Program-made: the position numbers and the translations under genes
Part shown: piece by piece, positions 32,253 to 45,400 of the stretch
Layout: every line of letters begins with the position of its first letter
Numbering within the stretch: the first letter of the stretch is position 1
Assembly: GCA_030760725.1 (NCBI GenBank)
Contig: JASWHV010000005.1
Location: 94,618,622-94,682,621, forward strand
DNA from: Neostapfia colusana
Taxonomy: Eukaryota > Streptophyta > Magnoliopsida > Poales > Poaceae
Direction of reading: 5' to 3'
DNA length: 64,000 nt
The notes under the pieces: model-generated
What the model was told of the DNA's origin: nothing
Database searches by the model: none
Seen by the model: only the letters and a program-made list of their open reading frames with translations

Positions 32253-35200
32253 CTACATATGAGCCTCTAACAACTCCGGATGATTGCGCTGGAAATACTC
32301 CTCGCTTTCCCATGTAGCTTCGTCGGACGTGTGATTTTCCCATAGCACCTTGAAAAATCGCAGCGTCCGATTTCTTGTTTCGCGAGTCTTTTCATCAATT
32401 ATCCGGGTTGGATGCTCAACATACGTGAGGTCCGGCTTCAGATCTGCCATGTCTCCCGTGAGAATCTCCGTTGGAACTTTCAAACACTTCCGCAACTGAG
32501 ATATGTGGAAGACATTATGCACTCTGGCTAAGGCTGCCGGTAGCTCCAAACGGTATGCCACGGGTCCACACCTTTCCATGATGGCGAAGGGACCGATAAA
32601 ACGCGGAGCTAGTTTTCCTTTCACTCCAAATCGGTGAATGCCCTTCATGGGAGATACGCGGAGGTAGACGTGGTCTCCAACTTGAAAGTTCAGAGGACGA
32701 CGTTTCTTATCCGCATAGCTCTTTTGTCTGGACTGAGCGGCTTTCAGATTTGCTTGAATAAGCCTTACCCGCTCTTCTGCTTCATTTACGAGATCAATCC
32801 CGTAAGTTACCCTCTCGCCGGATTCACACCAGTTCAAGGGTGTGCGGCACTTCCGGCCGTAGAGAGCTTCATAAGGCGCCATTTTGATACTTGATTGATA
32901 CCCGTTGTTATATGAGAACTCCGCCAACGGTAAGTGATCATCCCAGCTCTTACCGTGGTGGATGACACATGCTCTCAGCATATCTTCAAGTATTTGATTC
33001 ACCCTCTCAGTTTGTCCATCGGTTTGAGGGTGATACGCGGAGCTTCGAATCAATTTAGTTCCCAAGGATGTGTGTTGCTGTTCCCAGAAACGGGACACGA
33101 ACAGCGATCCTCTGTCGGAGACAATGGTTCGGGGAACTCCATGCAAGCACAAGATTCGTGCTATGTATAACTCCGCATACTGCTTGGCGCTGTAGTTGGT
33201 ATGCACCGGAATGAAACGTGCCGATTTGGTTAATCGATCAACGATTACCCAAATCGAGTCATGGTGGTGGGAGGTCATCGGCAACCCAACGATGAAATCC
33301 ATACTTAAGTCTTCCCACTTCCATGCCGGTATTTGTAGCGGTTGCAGCAAGCCCGACTTCTTCACATGGTCGGCCTTAACTCTTCGACACGTATCACATT
33401 CTGAAACGTATTTTGCAACTTCACGTTTCATACGTGTCCACCAAAACTTCTTCCGGAGGTCTTGGTACATTTTATTGATGCCAGGATGAATAGAAAATTT
33501 GGATAAGTGAGCCTCATCCAAAATTTTCTTCCGCAGCCTCATATCACGGGGTACGACTATCCGGTCCTTGAACCACAAGGTATCTTCATCATCTAACTGG
33601 AAACATTTCATCTTCCCGTTTTTCAACCTCCTTTTGATATGAGCCATGCCCTTGTCTCTCCTTTGAGCTTCCATGACCTCCTCTCTTATTGAGGGTATGA
33701 GAGCTAGGTTATGTAGGGCCCCATAGGGAACCAAGTAGAGACTCGGTTCTCCCTCTTCTATCGGCGTGATGGTTAGGTTATGAATATGAGACTTCCGGCT
33801 GAGTGCATCGGCAACCACATTTGCCTTGCCCGGATGATAATGAAATTCAATCTCATAGTCCTTGATCAGCTCCAACCATCGCCGTTGCCGCATATTTAAC
33901 TCCTTTTGAGTGAATATGTACTTCAAGCTTTTGTGGTCGGTGTAGAGATGAACCAGATTTCCCAATAGGTAATGTCTCCACATCTTCAAAGCTAGTACCA
34001 CGGCAGCAAGCTCGAGATCATGCGTTGGATAATGTTGCTCATGATTCCGTAATTGCCGTGATCCATATGCGACCACACGTCCTCCTTGCATGAGTACACA
34101 CCCAAGCCCGACGCCGGATGCATCACAATAAACATCAAAAGGCTTGGTTGTATCCGGTTGAGCTAGAACCGGGGCTGTTGTGAGGTGTTTCACCAACACT
34201 TGAAAAGCTTCCTCACATGGCTTGCTCCAATCATACTTTATGCCCTTCTTCAGTAGCTCCGTCATACGTTTGGAGATTTTTGAGAAGCTCGGGATGAACC
34301 TCCGATAATATCCCGCCAAACCCAAGAAGCTACGAACTTCATGGACTGATGTTGGAGACTTCCACTTCAGCACTTGTTCAATCTTGCTTGGATCAACAGC
34401 AATGCCTTCTGCTGAAATAATGTGCCCAAGAAATGGCACTTGGTTGATCCAGAATTCACATTTACTAAACTTTGCATAGAGCTTGTGATCTCGCAGTCGT
34501 TGGAGCACAATATGCAAATGTTTAGCGTGTTCCTCTTCAGATTTGGAATAGACCAAGATGTCGTCGATGAATACCACGACGAACTGATCCAGCTCCGGCA
34601 TGAACACCGAGTTCATAAGATACATAAAGTGGGCCGGAGCATTGGTCAACCCAAATGACATGACAAGATACTCATAGAGTCCGTATCTTGTCGAGAATGC
34701 TGTTTTCGGGACATCTTCCGCTCGAATCTTGATTTGATGATATCCCGACCTTAAGTCCATCTTAGAAAAGACTTTAGCACCCACTAGCTGATCGAAGAGG
34801 ATATCAATTCTTGGTAGTGGATACTTGTTCTTTATGGTCACAGCATTCAAAGGACGATAATCGACGCATAGCCTCAGCGTCTCATCCTTCTTCTTCACAA
34901 ATAAAGCTGAGCAACCCCATGGTGATGAACTTGGACGAATAAACCCCTTGTCCATTAGATTCTTGAGTTGCTCCTTCAGCTCGGCTAATTCGTTCGGAGC
35001 CATTTTGTATGGTCTCCGAGAGATTGGCGTGGTTCCCGGTATCAACTCTATTTTGAATTCCACCTCGCGCTCAGGTGGTAAGCCTGGAAGATCTTCGGGA
35101 AACACGTCCGGATATTCACGGACTACCGGAATGTCTTCTAACTTGCACACCTCGGTATTACATACTTCCGGGTCTTTAGAAATCGCTTCGCCGAGGTACA

Positions 35201-36716
35201 ATGTTTGACGTCCGTGAAGTGGAGAGTCCAAGTGAACACTCTTGTTCTCGATGTCTAGAACAGCCTTATGGAAGGTCAACCATGATATTCCCAATATGGC
35301 ATTGATTCCCTGGTCTTCGAGAATGATGAGGGTGGTAGGATAAATTTTTCCACCCAAGCAAAGTGGTGCTCGAGAAACGACTTCATTAGTTGATATGTCT
35401 CCACCTGGCGAATGAATAAGGTAAGAACCTTTGGTGATAGTGGTGGAGATCTGATCTCGGATTACCGTTGCCCGGCTAATGAAGTTATGTATTGCACCAG
35501 AGTCGAATAAAATGACAACCGGCTTGTCATTTAAGGTGAACCTGCCGGCAAGAACAGGTCCTCCCTTTGGCAGATCATCGACTGACACATAATTGACTGT
35601 TCCCACTTTTGACATAGCTTTTCTGGGCTGCCCAAGATCACTTTTTGGAACTGGACCCGCAGACACAATGTTACTGCTCGGTTCAGTTGCTTCATTGACG
35701 TTGGGCTCATTGTCAACCTGAAGTGGGACAGCACTCGGTTCAACTGAGAAATCACCTTGTTCATCTTCAGCCTCTTGAGGGTAATAATATTCTAGTGCAC
35801 CTTGTTGACACTGAGGTGCATAAGAAATAAGTTGCTGCTGCGGTAGAGGTGAATAAGACCTCTGTGGAGTAGAAGAGTCGTCACACTCCCAGAATGATTG
35901 CACCTCTTGTGGAATCTCTCGACCGGAAGGTGAACGGATTACCAACTGATACTTCTGAGGTAGACGATTTTCTTCATCTAGTGATGAGTCCCTCTCCCTC
36001 TTTTCTTTGAGGTAAAGGTTGGAATAATATTCTTGAGCAATAGCACAGCTCACGAACTCATCAAAATTCTCTTGGCTAACTTGAGCCAATTCACATCGTA
36101 GCCTAGCAGTCAGCCCTCGATAAAAATGATAACCTTTCATGGCTGGTGATTTCACATAGTCAGGGACATATTGAGCTAAGCGATTGAATTCCTTCGCATA
36201 CTTAATAACACTCATGTCCCCTTGCTTCAGACTCCAGAACTCATCCAGACTGGTTTGCATTATGCCCGCAGGGATGAAACGAGCACGAAATGCAGCCTGG
36301 AACTCCGCCCATGTGACACGATGCCCTGCTGGTTGGACAGCAAGGTAGTCTGCCCACCATGCTCCAGCAAAGCCGTGAAGCTGTTGAGCGGCATATAGAG
36401 TCTTCGAGAATTCGTCACATCGGATCAACCCAAGCTTGGACTCAATGACACGTAACCAGTGATTTGCTTCACAATGGTCAGCCGCCTCGGAGAATACCGG
36501 CGGTTGTGTCGCCAAGAAATCCAGATACGTGCTCTGGGTTAGCATGTGATGTTGAGCTTCTCGATCTATGCCTTTCTGAACTAGAGTTTGGAGAGTTTCA
36601 TTCATTTTTGCCATAATTTCCGCCAATCCGGTTGGCGATGGCTCTTGTGATGAAGTCGAGTCATTCCCACCTCGACTGGAACCTCCAATCTCCATTTGAG
36701 AATGTGTACGTACCAT
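32253..36716 (-). CDS. gag-pol: Gag-Pol polyprotein, array unit 3 (intact frame, protease substitution)
   Basis: 1487 residues with the same domain order as unit 2. Three private replacements are visible: E172K in gag, T409I in the protease active-site motif (DSGAT becomes DSGAI; base 35491), and I958F after RNase H (EIEFHYHPGK). The Thr of DS/TGAT is strongly conserved in retroviral-type aspartic proteases, so T409I may lower protease activity; the other catalytic residues (FIDD, DD35E) are unchanged. Like units 2 and 4 it has R817 and Q1214. Start chosen at ATG 36714-36716, one base after the acceptor. Confidence 0.94.
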   Translation of the reverse strand: MVRTHSQMEIGGSSRGGNDSTSSQEPSPTGLAEIMAKMNETLQTLVQKGIDREAQHHMLTQSTYLDFLATQPPVFSEAADHCEANHWLRVIESKLGLIRCDEFSKTLYAAQQLHGFAGAWWADYLAVQPAGHRVTWAEFQAAFRARFIPAGIMQTSLDEFWSLKQGDMSVIKYAKEFNRLAQYVPDYVKSPAMKGYHFYRGLTARLRCELAQVSQENFDEFVSCAIAQEYYSNLYLKEKRERDSSLDEENRLPQKYQLVIRSPSGREIPQEVQSFWECDDSSTPQRSYSPLPQQQLISYAPQCQQGALEYYYPQEAEDEQGDFSVEPSAVPLQVDNEPNVNEATEPSSNIVSAGPVPKSDLGQPRKAMSKVGTVNYVSVDDLPKGGPVLAGRFTLNDKPVVILFDSGAIHNFISRATVIRDQISTTITKGSYLIHSPGGDISTNEVVSRAPLCLGGKIYPTTLIILEDQGINAILGISWLTFHKAVLDIENKSVHLDSPLHGRQTLYLGEAISKDPEVCNTEVCKLEDIPVVREYPDVFPEDLPGLPPEREVEFKIELIPGTTPISRRPYKMAPNELAELKEQLKNLMDKGFIRPSSSPWGCSALFVKKKDETLRLCVDYRPLNAVTIKNKYPLPRIDILFDQLVGAKVFSKMDLRSGYHQIKIRAEDVPKTAFSTRYGLYEYLVMSFGLTNAPAHFMYLMNSVFMPELDQFVVVFIDDILVYSKSEEEHAKHLHIVLQRLRDHKLYAKFSKCEFWINQVPFLGHIISAEGIAVDPSKIEQVLKWKSPTSVHEVRSFLGLAGYYRRFIPSFSKISKRMTELLKKGIKYDWSKPCEEAFQVLVKHLTTAPVLAQPDTTKPFDVYCDASGVGLGCVLMQGGRVVAYGSRQLRNHEQHYPTHDLELAAVVLALKMWRHYLLGNLVHLYTDHKSLKYIFTQKELNMRQRRWLELIKDYEIEFHYHPGKANVVADALSRKSHIHNLTITPIEEGEPSLYLVPYGALHNLALIPSIREEVMEAQRRDKGMAHIKRRLKNGKMKCFQLDDEDTLWFKDRIVVPRDMRLRKKILDEAHLSKFSIHPGINKMYQDLRKKFWWTRMKREVAKYVSECDTCRRVKADHVKKSGLLQPLQIPAWKWEDLSMDFIVGLPMTSHHHDSIWVIVDRLTKSARFIPVHTNYSAKQYAELYIARILCLHGVPRTIVSDRGSLFVSRFWEQQHTSLGTKLIRSSAYHPQTDGQTERVNQILEDMLRACVIHHGKSWDDHLPLAEFSYNNGYQSSIKMAPYEALYGRKCRTPLNWCESGERVTYGIDLVNEAEERVRLIQANLKAAQSRQKSYADKKRRPLNFQVGDHVYLRVSPMKGIHRFGVKGKLAPRFIGPFAIMERCGPVAYRLELPAALARVHNVFHISQLRKCLKVPTEILTGDMADLKPDLTYVEHPTRIIDEKTRETRNRTLRFFKVLWENHTSDEATWESEEYFQRNHPELLEAHM

Positions 36717-38263
36717 ACTGCACGAAACAAAATTTTGAGTCAATCAAAATTCTATCTCAGTAGTAAGTAAAGATAAGTAAAACATGAACATGTCATGAAC
36801 TTTATGAAAGCATAACCACATTCATGTTTAAACAAATCTTATGTACGCTAAGCTAATCAGCGGGACTACCCTGACCAGCTCACACAAACTCCAAGTTTTA
36901 CTCAAGTCATCAACAGATTCTAGACTTGAGTTCAATACCAAAGTTTTAGTAAACTTCAGTAGCTTTCCAACCAGTACTTATGTGCTCATTAAGGATTTTT
37001 CTACAGGAAGTTATGGCTTAAAAACAGAAAGGTCCAGAGAGGTTTTTGCTACTGTCCTGGTTCTGAACAGTTTGCCTTCAACTGGACTTTTCACCCATGT
37101 AACATGTGATTCTGCTCTGGAGGCCTACAAGGAAGTTGTAGAGCACTTGAAAATATTTCCAGAACTGTATCATACACCTTATTTGGGTCAAGCTACTCAG
37201 AGTTATGCTCTGTTAAAGTCCAGCAAGAATTTCTGCCAGAAACAGAGCTCTCTGTTTTTGAAAACTTTGACACCTAGTTATACTCCCATTTGAATCTTAG
37301 CCCAAATTAAGAGTTCAATAACTAATATTTGTTTCAAACTTCCATATTTAGTTGAAAGTTAGCTCATGAATCATTTCTTCATAGGGAAGAGGTTCTTATG
37401 TGTAGTACGGTGTCGATGCACCGTAAGAATCATGTCGGTACTACGTAGCCTCACCAAATAAAAATGCTAACCGGATTACACCGGCATATACGTATTATCA
37501 GTGGCACTAAGACGGTCTCTCGCACACGTGTACTACATGGAATACGTACGTGGTTAGTACCTGCAGAAGATCACTCAATAGTGGTGCACTCAAAGGTTGT
37601 TTCATTTCAGGCAGTTCTATAATTGAAAGTAAATACAAACGCCCGTATCATTGCCATACGGCCATCCTTGAGTTAAGTCACGTCTCAAGGTACGTGATCG
37701 TGTTTCAACACCACACGACGGGGAACCCGAGTATGTCATGAACGGGTCGTCACGGTTGGGAATGTTATCAACCCAACGGATACCACCTACTGCCCTGCAG
37801 GGCACGCCGATGGCAAGCGCTGCGTATGTCCTCCTGGGCTATTTCCAGACGAACACACTCTCGCGTTACTGACCACGCGATGGGGTCTCCACTTACTTGC
37901 CTAATGCACGCTAGGGATCAGCGTTTCATATGAACTCAGGAACATGAAGAGTCCAAGAGTTTCATATTAACATCTCACACCAAGCTGTGAGATCTGCCCT
38001 GAACCACTTTCCTCATCAGGGGAGCTAACCGAAATTGAACCGCTTTCGGTAGCGTTCCTTACCATTCTTACCTGAACGTAGGTGCGTAGTTACATAATGA
38101 AAGTTCAGAATTAAAACACATATGTTAGTCTTGCCACTTTAAGTAACTACACTACTATAGTCCTTATGTGGGCCTAATATCGTTTCCTCACCGTATCCTA
38201 AGGTTTTGTCGTAATACCATCCTTATTCCGTGTGCTATTACCAATGCGGCTCTGATACCACGC
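36717..38263 (-). other. Leader of unit 3: PBS and predicted intron
   Basis: PBS 38248-38260; predicted intron 38071 down to 36718. Splice sites are the same as in unit 2. Confidence 0.65.
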
Positions 38264-41200
38264 TGAGGGGGCCCGACCTCCATCACGGGGCCGTGCCGCC
38301 TTGCCCGAGGAATCGCATTGGGTGGTGCCGTGTTATGCGGCACCCAACAGCACACATATAAGGAACACAGTATTACATAAATCAAAGGCGGAAGGTTACA
38401 ATTATTCTTTGTGAATAATTTACATAAAATAACTACAGCGGAAGTCTATAACCAGCTCACGTTGAATAACTATGAAGCACCGAGAAGAGGTCCAGCCCGC
38501 GGACTCCTCTCGCTAGCAACACGAAGACAAGGCAGCGGCTAGGTTCTCCAAGGGTGACATGACTCGGAAGTTCCCGAGTCTCACCAGACAACCTGCTTTA
38601 TAGCGTCGATGCTTACCTGCAAAACCACTTATATAGCAAGAGTGAGCACAAAGGCTCAGCAAGACTTAACCGTCTCTCCTAAAGCATGAAACTCTACATG
38701 AACGTAACCTAAGACCTATCCTGTAATTTGCGAAAAGACTCGCCTACGAGTTCATCCTTAACTTTCAGATTTTAGCCATAATAGTAGTGACCTTGCGCCC
38801 AGCAACATTGGAACTCCACAATCAAACAAGAAACGCTTCATTCCAATGTTACTTGTCCCAAGGTGAAAAATAAATTCAGTTTGCTCTATCTCTACTTCAA
38901 ACATGGTTTTCATGCAACTTAACATAATCACAACAGCAATTATACTTTTTGCAAACTGTTTCCACACAAGTTGATTAACTACGTCACAACATGGGAGCAA
39001 GCGGTACTCAATAACCGCGAGGGACGGTGATTCGAATCAAACACTACCCGGATAACTCGACACATACGCCCGCCTCTGAAGACCCAACTCTGGCGTCCTT
39101 CATTACGTCGTATGTGGCAACCTTTCTCAGGACACTAAACTGTAGAACCGGTCGCGCCGTCTCGGGCTCATAGGTCTAACGAGACGATGTGGTATGCCTC
39201 TACAGTCCAGTGAACCTGGTACATCGGTTTCCTGGTTCCCATATATCAGTAAGCATCCGGTACACAACTCAATACTTGCTCCTGGACGCGGCATACGCAT
39301 CGGTCCTTAACCGACACAGGCAGAGCTACTCGACCAAGACCTCGTCTTGTCGCAGCCTAACCCCTCTGCCCGGTCTCATCTTTAGAAATGTAAAGTTTAG
39401 TTTGCTTCCTATCCCAACCACACTTATGATATTCTGAACTATAGCTCGCGAGTAGATTCCAACTACTCGTCTTCTACCGGATGCCCTAGTCTATTTAGCA
39501 CGGCCTTATTCTACAGCGATGACACAATTCTACCCTCGACTTCAGGGTTCATGTTTGGTTATGCAAGTGGAGTATCACACATCCTTGACCTAATGCACAT
39601 ACAAACCTTGACCAATAGTAGTGAACAAAGGGAAAACTTTTAAAACAACTTAAGTGCAAACCGGGGCTTGCCTTGGTTTTGCAGGTGTCTAAAGTCAGAT
39701 AAGATGAAGTTAGTTGCTGATGATGACTTGAAACTTAATCCCTGCCTTCTTGCTCCTTGATCAAATCTTCACCTATTCACGTTTAAGCACTACACGTTAT
39801 GAACATGCATATCTTTAATTGTAAAACTTTTTGCTAACAATTGCTATAGACAAGTTTAAAACTGGAACTTTGTTTAAGAATTTAAAATGACACTGGGGGT
39901 GGTGGTTTGGATGTGTGTCTAAGCACTATCCTCGAGTGAGAAGTGAGGTTCATCACTTGGGTGGTGATCACCTAATGAGGTTAACAGGATATAATGATCC
40001 AGGGCTCCAATGGAGCTGGGAATTTTCTTGGGGGTTCCTTGTCACAAGAAAGTCCTCTGGACCAAAATTCAGAACATTTCACTAAGTGGATCACCCAGAA
40101 CAATTCCCTAAGCATTTAAGCATAAAGGAATTAATTCTGATTAAACTTGCACTTTAATGCAGATCTAAGTGAACCATAATTTCCTACATAGCTCAGAGAG
40201 TATTCCTAAATTTTCCTAGGATTTTTGGAGCTAAGGAATGGCTAGAACTGAATTTCCAAGTTTTGGAAATTCTCTGAAAATGTTTCTGTATTCATTTGAA
40301 TACAGAAACTTGAAATTGGAATTATCCCAACTAAATAAATTCCAAATGACCTGAAACTTTTACAGGAGTCTCCTAATATCCTGAAGAATATCCTGGCAAA
40401 ATTTGGAGAATTTTGGTTGAACCAAAGTCCCTCTAAAATTCTTTTGCTGAAAAGTTTTAAAGAATTTTCCAGAATTTTCTATTGCTTTTCATGCAAATTG
40501 GGTTGCATATTTGGATAGAGCATTTCATCCTGAATCGAACCCAATTTGAATCACTAAATTTGGAGCTCTCTAGAAAAAGTTATGCAGATCCAAAGTTTGA
40601 ACCAAATCTGGAATTCAAATTAATTCGGGAAAAGTTCAAACTCTGCCTGTGGGCCACAGGGCCACGTGTCGACCGCTGAAACACGAGCCACACGGGGCCA
40701 CAGACCTTTTCCCGTGCCATCACACCGGATCCGAGGCCGCAGCGGATCGAAGATTTAAAATATCGCCGCTGACAGGTGGGACCGGCCGATCGTCTTCAAC
40801 CTCGGCCCGTTTCCTTTTTCCCGCGCCGCCCCCTCGCCGGAAGTTCGTCGGGGCTCGCCGGAGTCGGCTTCCCGGCCGTCTCCTGGCTCGGTACTCGCCG
40901 CCTGGGGGTTTTCAGGGGCGGGGAACATGTCTACGGGGTTGGCTCGGGCTGCCGGTGGCCGGAAGTAGGCCGGCGACGAGCCGCGACCTTCGGTGATGAT
41001 CGGCACCGTCGCCCGAGCACACTAGCCCGCCAAAAGCTCGGCGGATCTGCTCTAAAGCATCAGTGGAGGTCAGGCAATCTCGGCGTGGCCTCAACCTGGC
41101 TCGGAAACGACGGCAAACCGGTTGTCACCGTGCGCCCGCGCGTTCCCGCCATGGCCGCCGACCGAAAAGCTCAAAATTAGCTGTAACCACGGCGTTTCTA

Positions 41201-42377
41201 GCTAGGGTTGTGGAGGGGATTGGATCGCTAGCCAGTCTAGTTTATTTGTGCATGATTTGATGAGCTAAGAACGAACAACAAATAAGAATTTTGGGTTTTC
41301 GTACCGGATCATCGGTCTGGGGCCGTCGGTGATATTTTCCCAAATCTCGCGCGGTGGTTCACCGATTTGCTTGAGGTTTGGGGGTGAGCAGAAGGGTTCA
41401 CCAGCGCGTCCGGAGGTGGCCTTGCTTGGGCGTGGAAGTGCTTGGATTAGGCTGTCCATGAGCGCCCCAACTCTCGGTGAAGTGGAATCGCTGCGGCAAC
41501 GAGCCGATTTTGGGTCGGGGAGGCAACAACTCGTGGGATGCTGTACTTAGGAAGTGGAGGATGAGCTCACCGTGTGGTTTCTTGGCTTGGCTGGCCTCTG
41601 CACGCTCGGTTTCCTTCAGTTCTCGGTCGATCGCCCGAGGCGGCAGCGTCCTCGGTCCTTTTATTGTGCGAGGGCGGAAAGGCGGACGAGGCGTCGGTGA
41701 TGAAGCAAAGGCCCGCACGGGAGGAACGGTAGGCGTCCAGGCAGCTCTCCAGCGTGCTGCTTCGGTGAAGAGGTGGCACCCGCGTGCATTCGGTGGCGCC
41801 GGGAGCGGCTTCGGTGGCTCGGGTGGAAACCAATACACCGTGGTAGACTTAAGCAGCAAGTTATAACCCCCACCTCTCTATGACAAGTGGGGCCCACAAC
41901 TCCCTTCTGCCCCAAAAGATCTCCAAATCTTTGGCACATGCAAATTCATCCCTGAGGTACTCAAATTAAAAAGTTATTTGGCAATTTGACCAGTTGTGCC
42001 TCAATTTCGAATTTAAATTCAAATTTGGGTGAAATTTACAAGTTCCTTTGATATTCATATCAAAGCACCTCCAAATTTGCTCAAAACTTGGCTCCCTCAT
42101 AATTTGGACCTGAGAAACTCAAATATATCCTCTGATCTTTGAGTTGGCTTTTGCAACTACAACCTCTCCAACATCAGTTTGAATTTTTCCTTTTTGGAGA
42201 TGGCCCTCCCCTTTTTGGAAGTGACCCTCTTAGTTCAAACTGAATTCCAAGTTTTATTGCACATGCCAACACTTTCATGAGGAACACAAAAGTTTTTGTA
42301 TGTCCCATTTCTTGTATTCAAACTCAACTTTATTCATAGCTCAAGTTTTCTATTTACAAGTTTTTGGGACTTTTACA
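38264..42377 (-). repeat. LTR c (4114 bp), shared between units 3 and 4
   Basis: Nearly indistinguishable from LTRs b and d by eye, with the shared one-base deletion near 39983. It lacks the private AGAAATTTG variant of LTR b. PBS left, PPT right. Confidence 0.93.
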
Positions 42378-42413
42378 TTCCTCCCCCCTTAAAAAGAATC
42401 TCGTCCCGAGATT
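42378..42413 (-). other. PPT and palindrome of unit 4
   Basis: PPT 42378-42390; palindrome 42397-42413. Confidence 0.88.
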
Positions 42414-42445
42414 CATGATTAAGGACAAGGTGGAGAGGACAACTA

Positions 42446-45400
42446 CTACATATGAGCCTCTAACAACTCCGGATGATTGCGCTGGAAATACTCCTCGCTT
42501 TCCCATGTAGCTTCGTCGGACGTGTGATTTTCCCATAGCACCTTGAAAAATCGCAGCGTCCGATTTCTTGTTTCGCGAGTCTTTTCATCAATTATCCGGG
42601 TTGGATGCTCAACATACGTGAGGTCCGGCTTCAGATCTGCCATGTCTCCCGTGAGAATCTCCGTTGGAACTTTCAAACACTTCCGCAACTGAGATATGTG
42701 GAAGACATTATGCACTCTGGCTAAGGCTGCCGGTAGCTCCAAACGGTATGCCACGGGTCCACACCTTTCCATGATGGCGAAGGGACCGATAAAACGCGGA
42801 GCTAGTTTTCCTTTCACTCCAAATCGGTGAATGCCCTTCATGGGAGATACGCGGAGGTAGACGTGGTCTCCAACTTGAAAGTTCAGAGGACGACGTTTCT
42901 TATCCGCATAGCTCTTTTGTCTGGACTGAGCGGCTTTCAGATTTGCTTGAATAAGCCTTACCCGCTCTTCTGCTTCATTTACGAGATCAATCCCGTAAGT
43001 TACCCTCTCGCCGGATTCACACCAGTTCAAGGGTGTGCGGCACTTCCGGCCGTAGAGAGCTTCATAAGGCGCCATTTTGATACTTGATTGATACCCGTTG
43101 TTATATGAGAACTCCGCCAACGGTAAGTGATCATCCCAGCTCTTACCGTGGTGGATGACACATGCTCTCAGCATATCTTCAAGTATTTGATTCACCCTCT
43201 CAGTTTGTCCATCGGTTTGAGGGTGATACGCGGAGCTTCGAATCAATTTAGTTCCCAAGGATGTGTGTTGCTGTTCCCAGAAACGGGACACGAACAGCGA
43301 TCCTCTGTCGGAGACAATGGTTCGGGGAACTCCATGCAAGCACAAGATTCGTGCTATGTATAACTCCGCATACTGCTTGGCGCTGTAGTTGGTATGCACC
43401 GGAATGAAACGTGCCGATTTGGTTAATCGATCAACGATTACCCAAATCGAGTCATGGTGGTGGGAGGTCATCGGCAACCCAACGATGAAATCCATACTTA
43501 AGTCTTCCCACTTCCATGCCGGTATTTGTAGCGGTTGCAGCAAGCCCGACTTCTTCACATGGTCGGCCTTAACTCTTCGACACGTATCACATTCTGAAAC
43601 GTATTTTGCAACTTCACGTTTCATACGTGTCCACCAAAACTTCTTCCGGAGGTCTTGGTACATTTTATTGATGCCAGGATGAATAGAAAATTTGGATAAG
43701 TGAGCCTCATCCAAAATTTTCTTCCGCAGCCTCATATCACGGGGTACGACTATCCGGTCCTTGAACCACAAGGTATCTTCATCATCTAACTGGAAACATT
43801 TCATCTTCCCGTTTTTCAACCTCCTTTTGATATGAGCCATGCCCTTGTCTCTCCTTTGAGCTTCCATGACCTCCTCTCTTATTGAGGGTATGAGAGCTAG
43901 GTTATGTAGGGCCCCATAGGGAACCAAGTAGAGACTCGGTTCTCCCTCTTCTATCGGCGTGATGGTTAGGTTATGAATATGAGACTTCCGGCTGAGTGCA
44001 TCGGCAACCACATTTGCCTTGCCCGGATGATAATGAATTTCAATCTCATAGTCCTTGATCAGCTCCAACCATCGCCGTTGCCGCATATTTAACTCCTTTT
44101 GAGTGAATATGTACTTCAAGCTTTTGTGGTCGGTGTAGAGATGAACCAGATTTCCCAATAGGTAATGTCTCCACATCTTCAAAGCTAGTACCACGGCAGC
44201 AAGCTCGAGATCATGCGTTGGATAATGTTGCTCATGATTCCGTAATTGCCGTGATCCATATGCGACCACACGTCCTCCTTGCATGAGTACACACCCAAGC
44301 CCGACGCCGGATGCATCACAATAAACATCAAAAGGCTTGGTTGTATCCGGTTGAGCTAGAACCGGGGCTGTTGTGAGGTGTTTCACCAACACTTGAAAAG
44401 CTTCCTCACATGGCTTGCTCCAATCATACTTTATGCCCTTCTTCAGTAGCTCCGTCATACGTTTGGAGATTTTTGAGAAGCTCGGGATGAACCTCCGATA
44501 ATATCCCGCCAAACCCAAGAAGCTACGAACTTCATGGACTGATGTTGGAGACTTCCACTTCAGCACTTGTTCAATCTTGCTTGGATCAACAGCAATGCCT
44601 TCTGCTGAAATAATGTGCCCAAGAAATGGCACTTGGTTGATCCAGAATTCACATTTACTAAACTTTGCATAGAGCTTGTGATCTCGCAGTCGTTGGAGCA
44701 CAATATGCAAATGTTTAGCGTGTTCCTCTTCAGATTTGGAATAGACCAAGATGTCGTCGATGAATACCACGACGAACTGATCCAGCTCCGGCATGAACAC
44801 CGAGTTCATAAGATACATAAAGTGGGCCGGAGCATTGGTCAACCCAAATGACATGACAAGATACTCATAGAGTCCGTATCTTGTCGAGAATGCTGTTTTC
44901 GGGACATCTTCCGCTCGAATCTTGATTTGATGATATCCCGACCTTAAGTCCATCTTAGAAAAGACTTTAGCACCCACTAGCTGATCGAAGAGGATATCAA
45001 TTCTTGGTAGTGGATACTTGTTCTTTATGGTCACAGCATTCAAAGGACGATAATCGACGCATAGCCTCAGCGTCTCATCCTTCTTCTTCACAAATAAAGC
45101 TGAGCAACCCCATGGTGATGAACTTGGACGAATAAACCCCTTGTCCATTAGATTCTTGAGTTGCTCCTTCAGCTCGGCTAATTCGTTCGGAGCCATTTTG
45201 TATGGTCTCCGAGAGATTGGCGTGGTTCCCGGTATCAACTCTATTTTGAATTCCACCTCGCGCTCAGGTGGTAAGCCTGGAAGATCTTCGGGAAACACGT
45301 CCGGATATTCACGGACTACCGGAATGTCTTCTAACTTGCACACCTCGGTATTACATACTTCCGGGTCTTTAGAAATCGCTTCGCCGAGGTACAATGTTTG

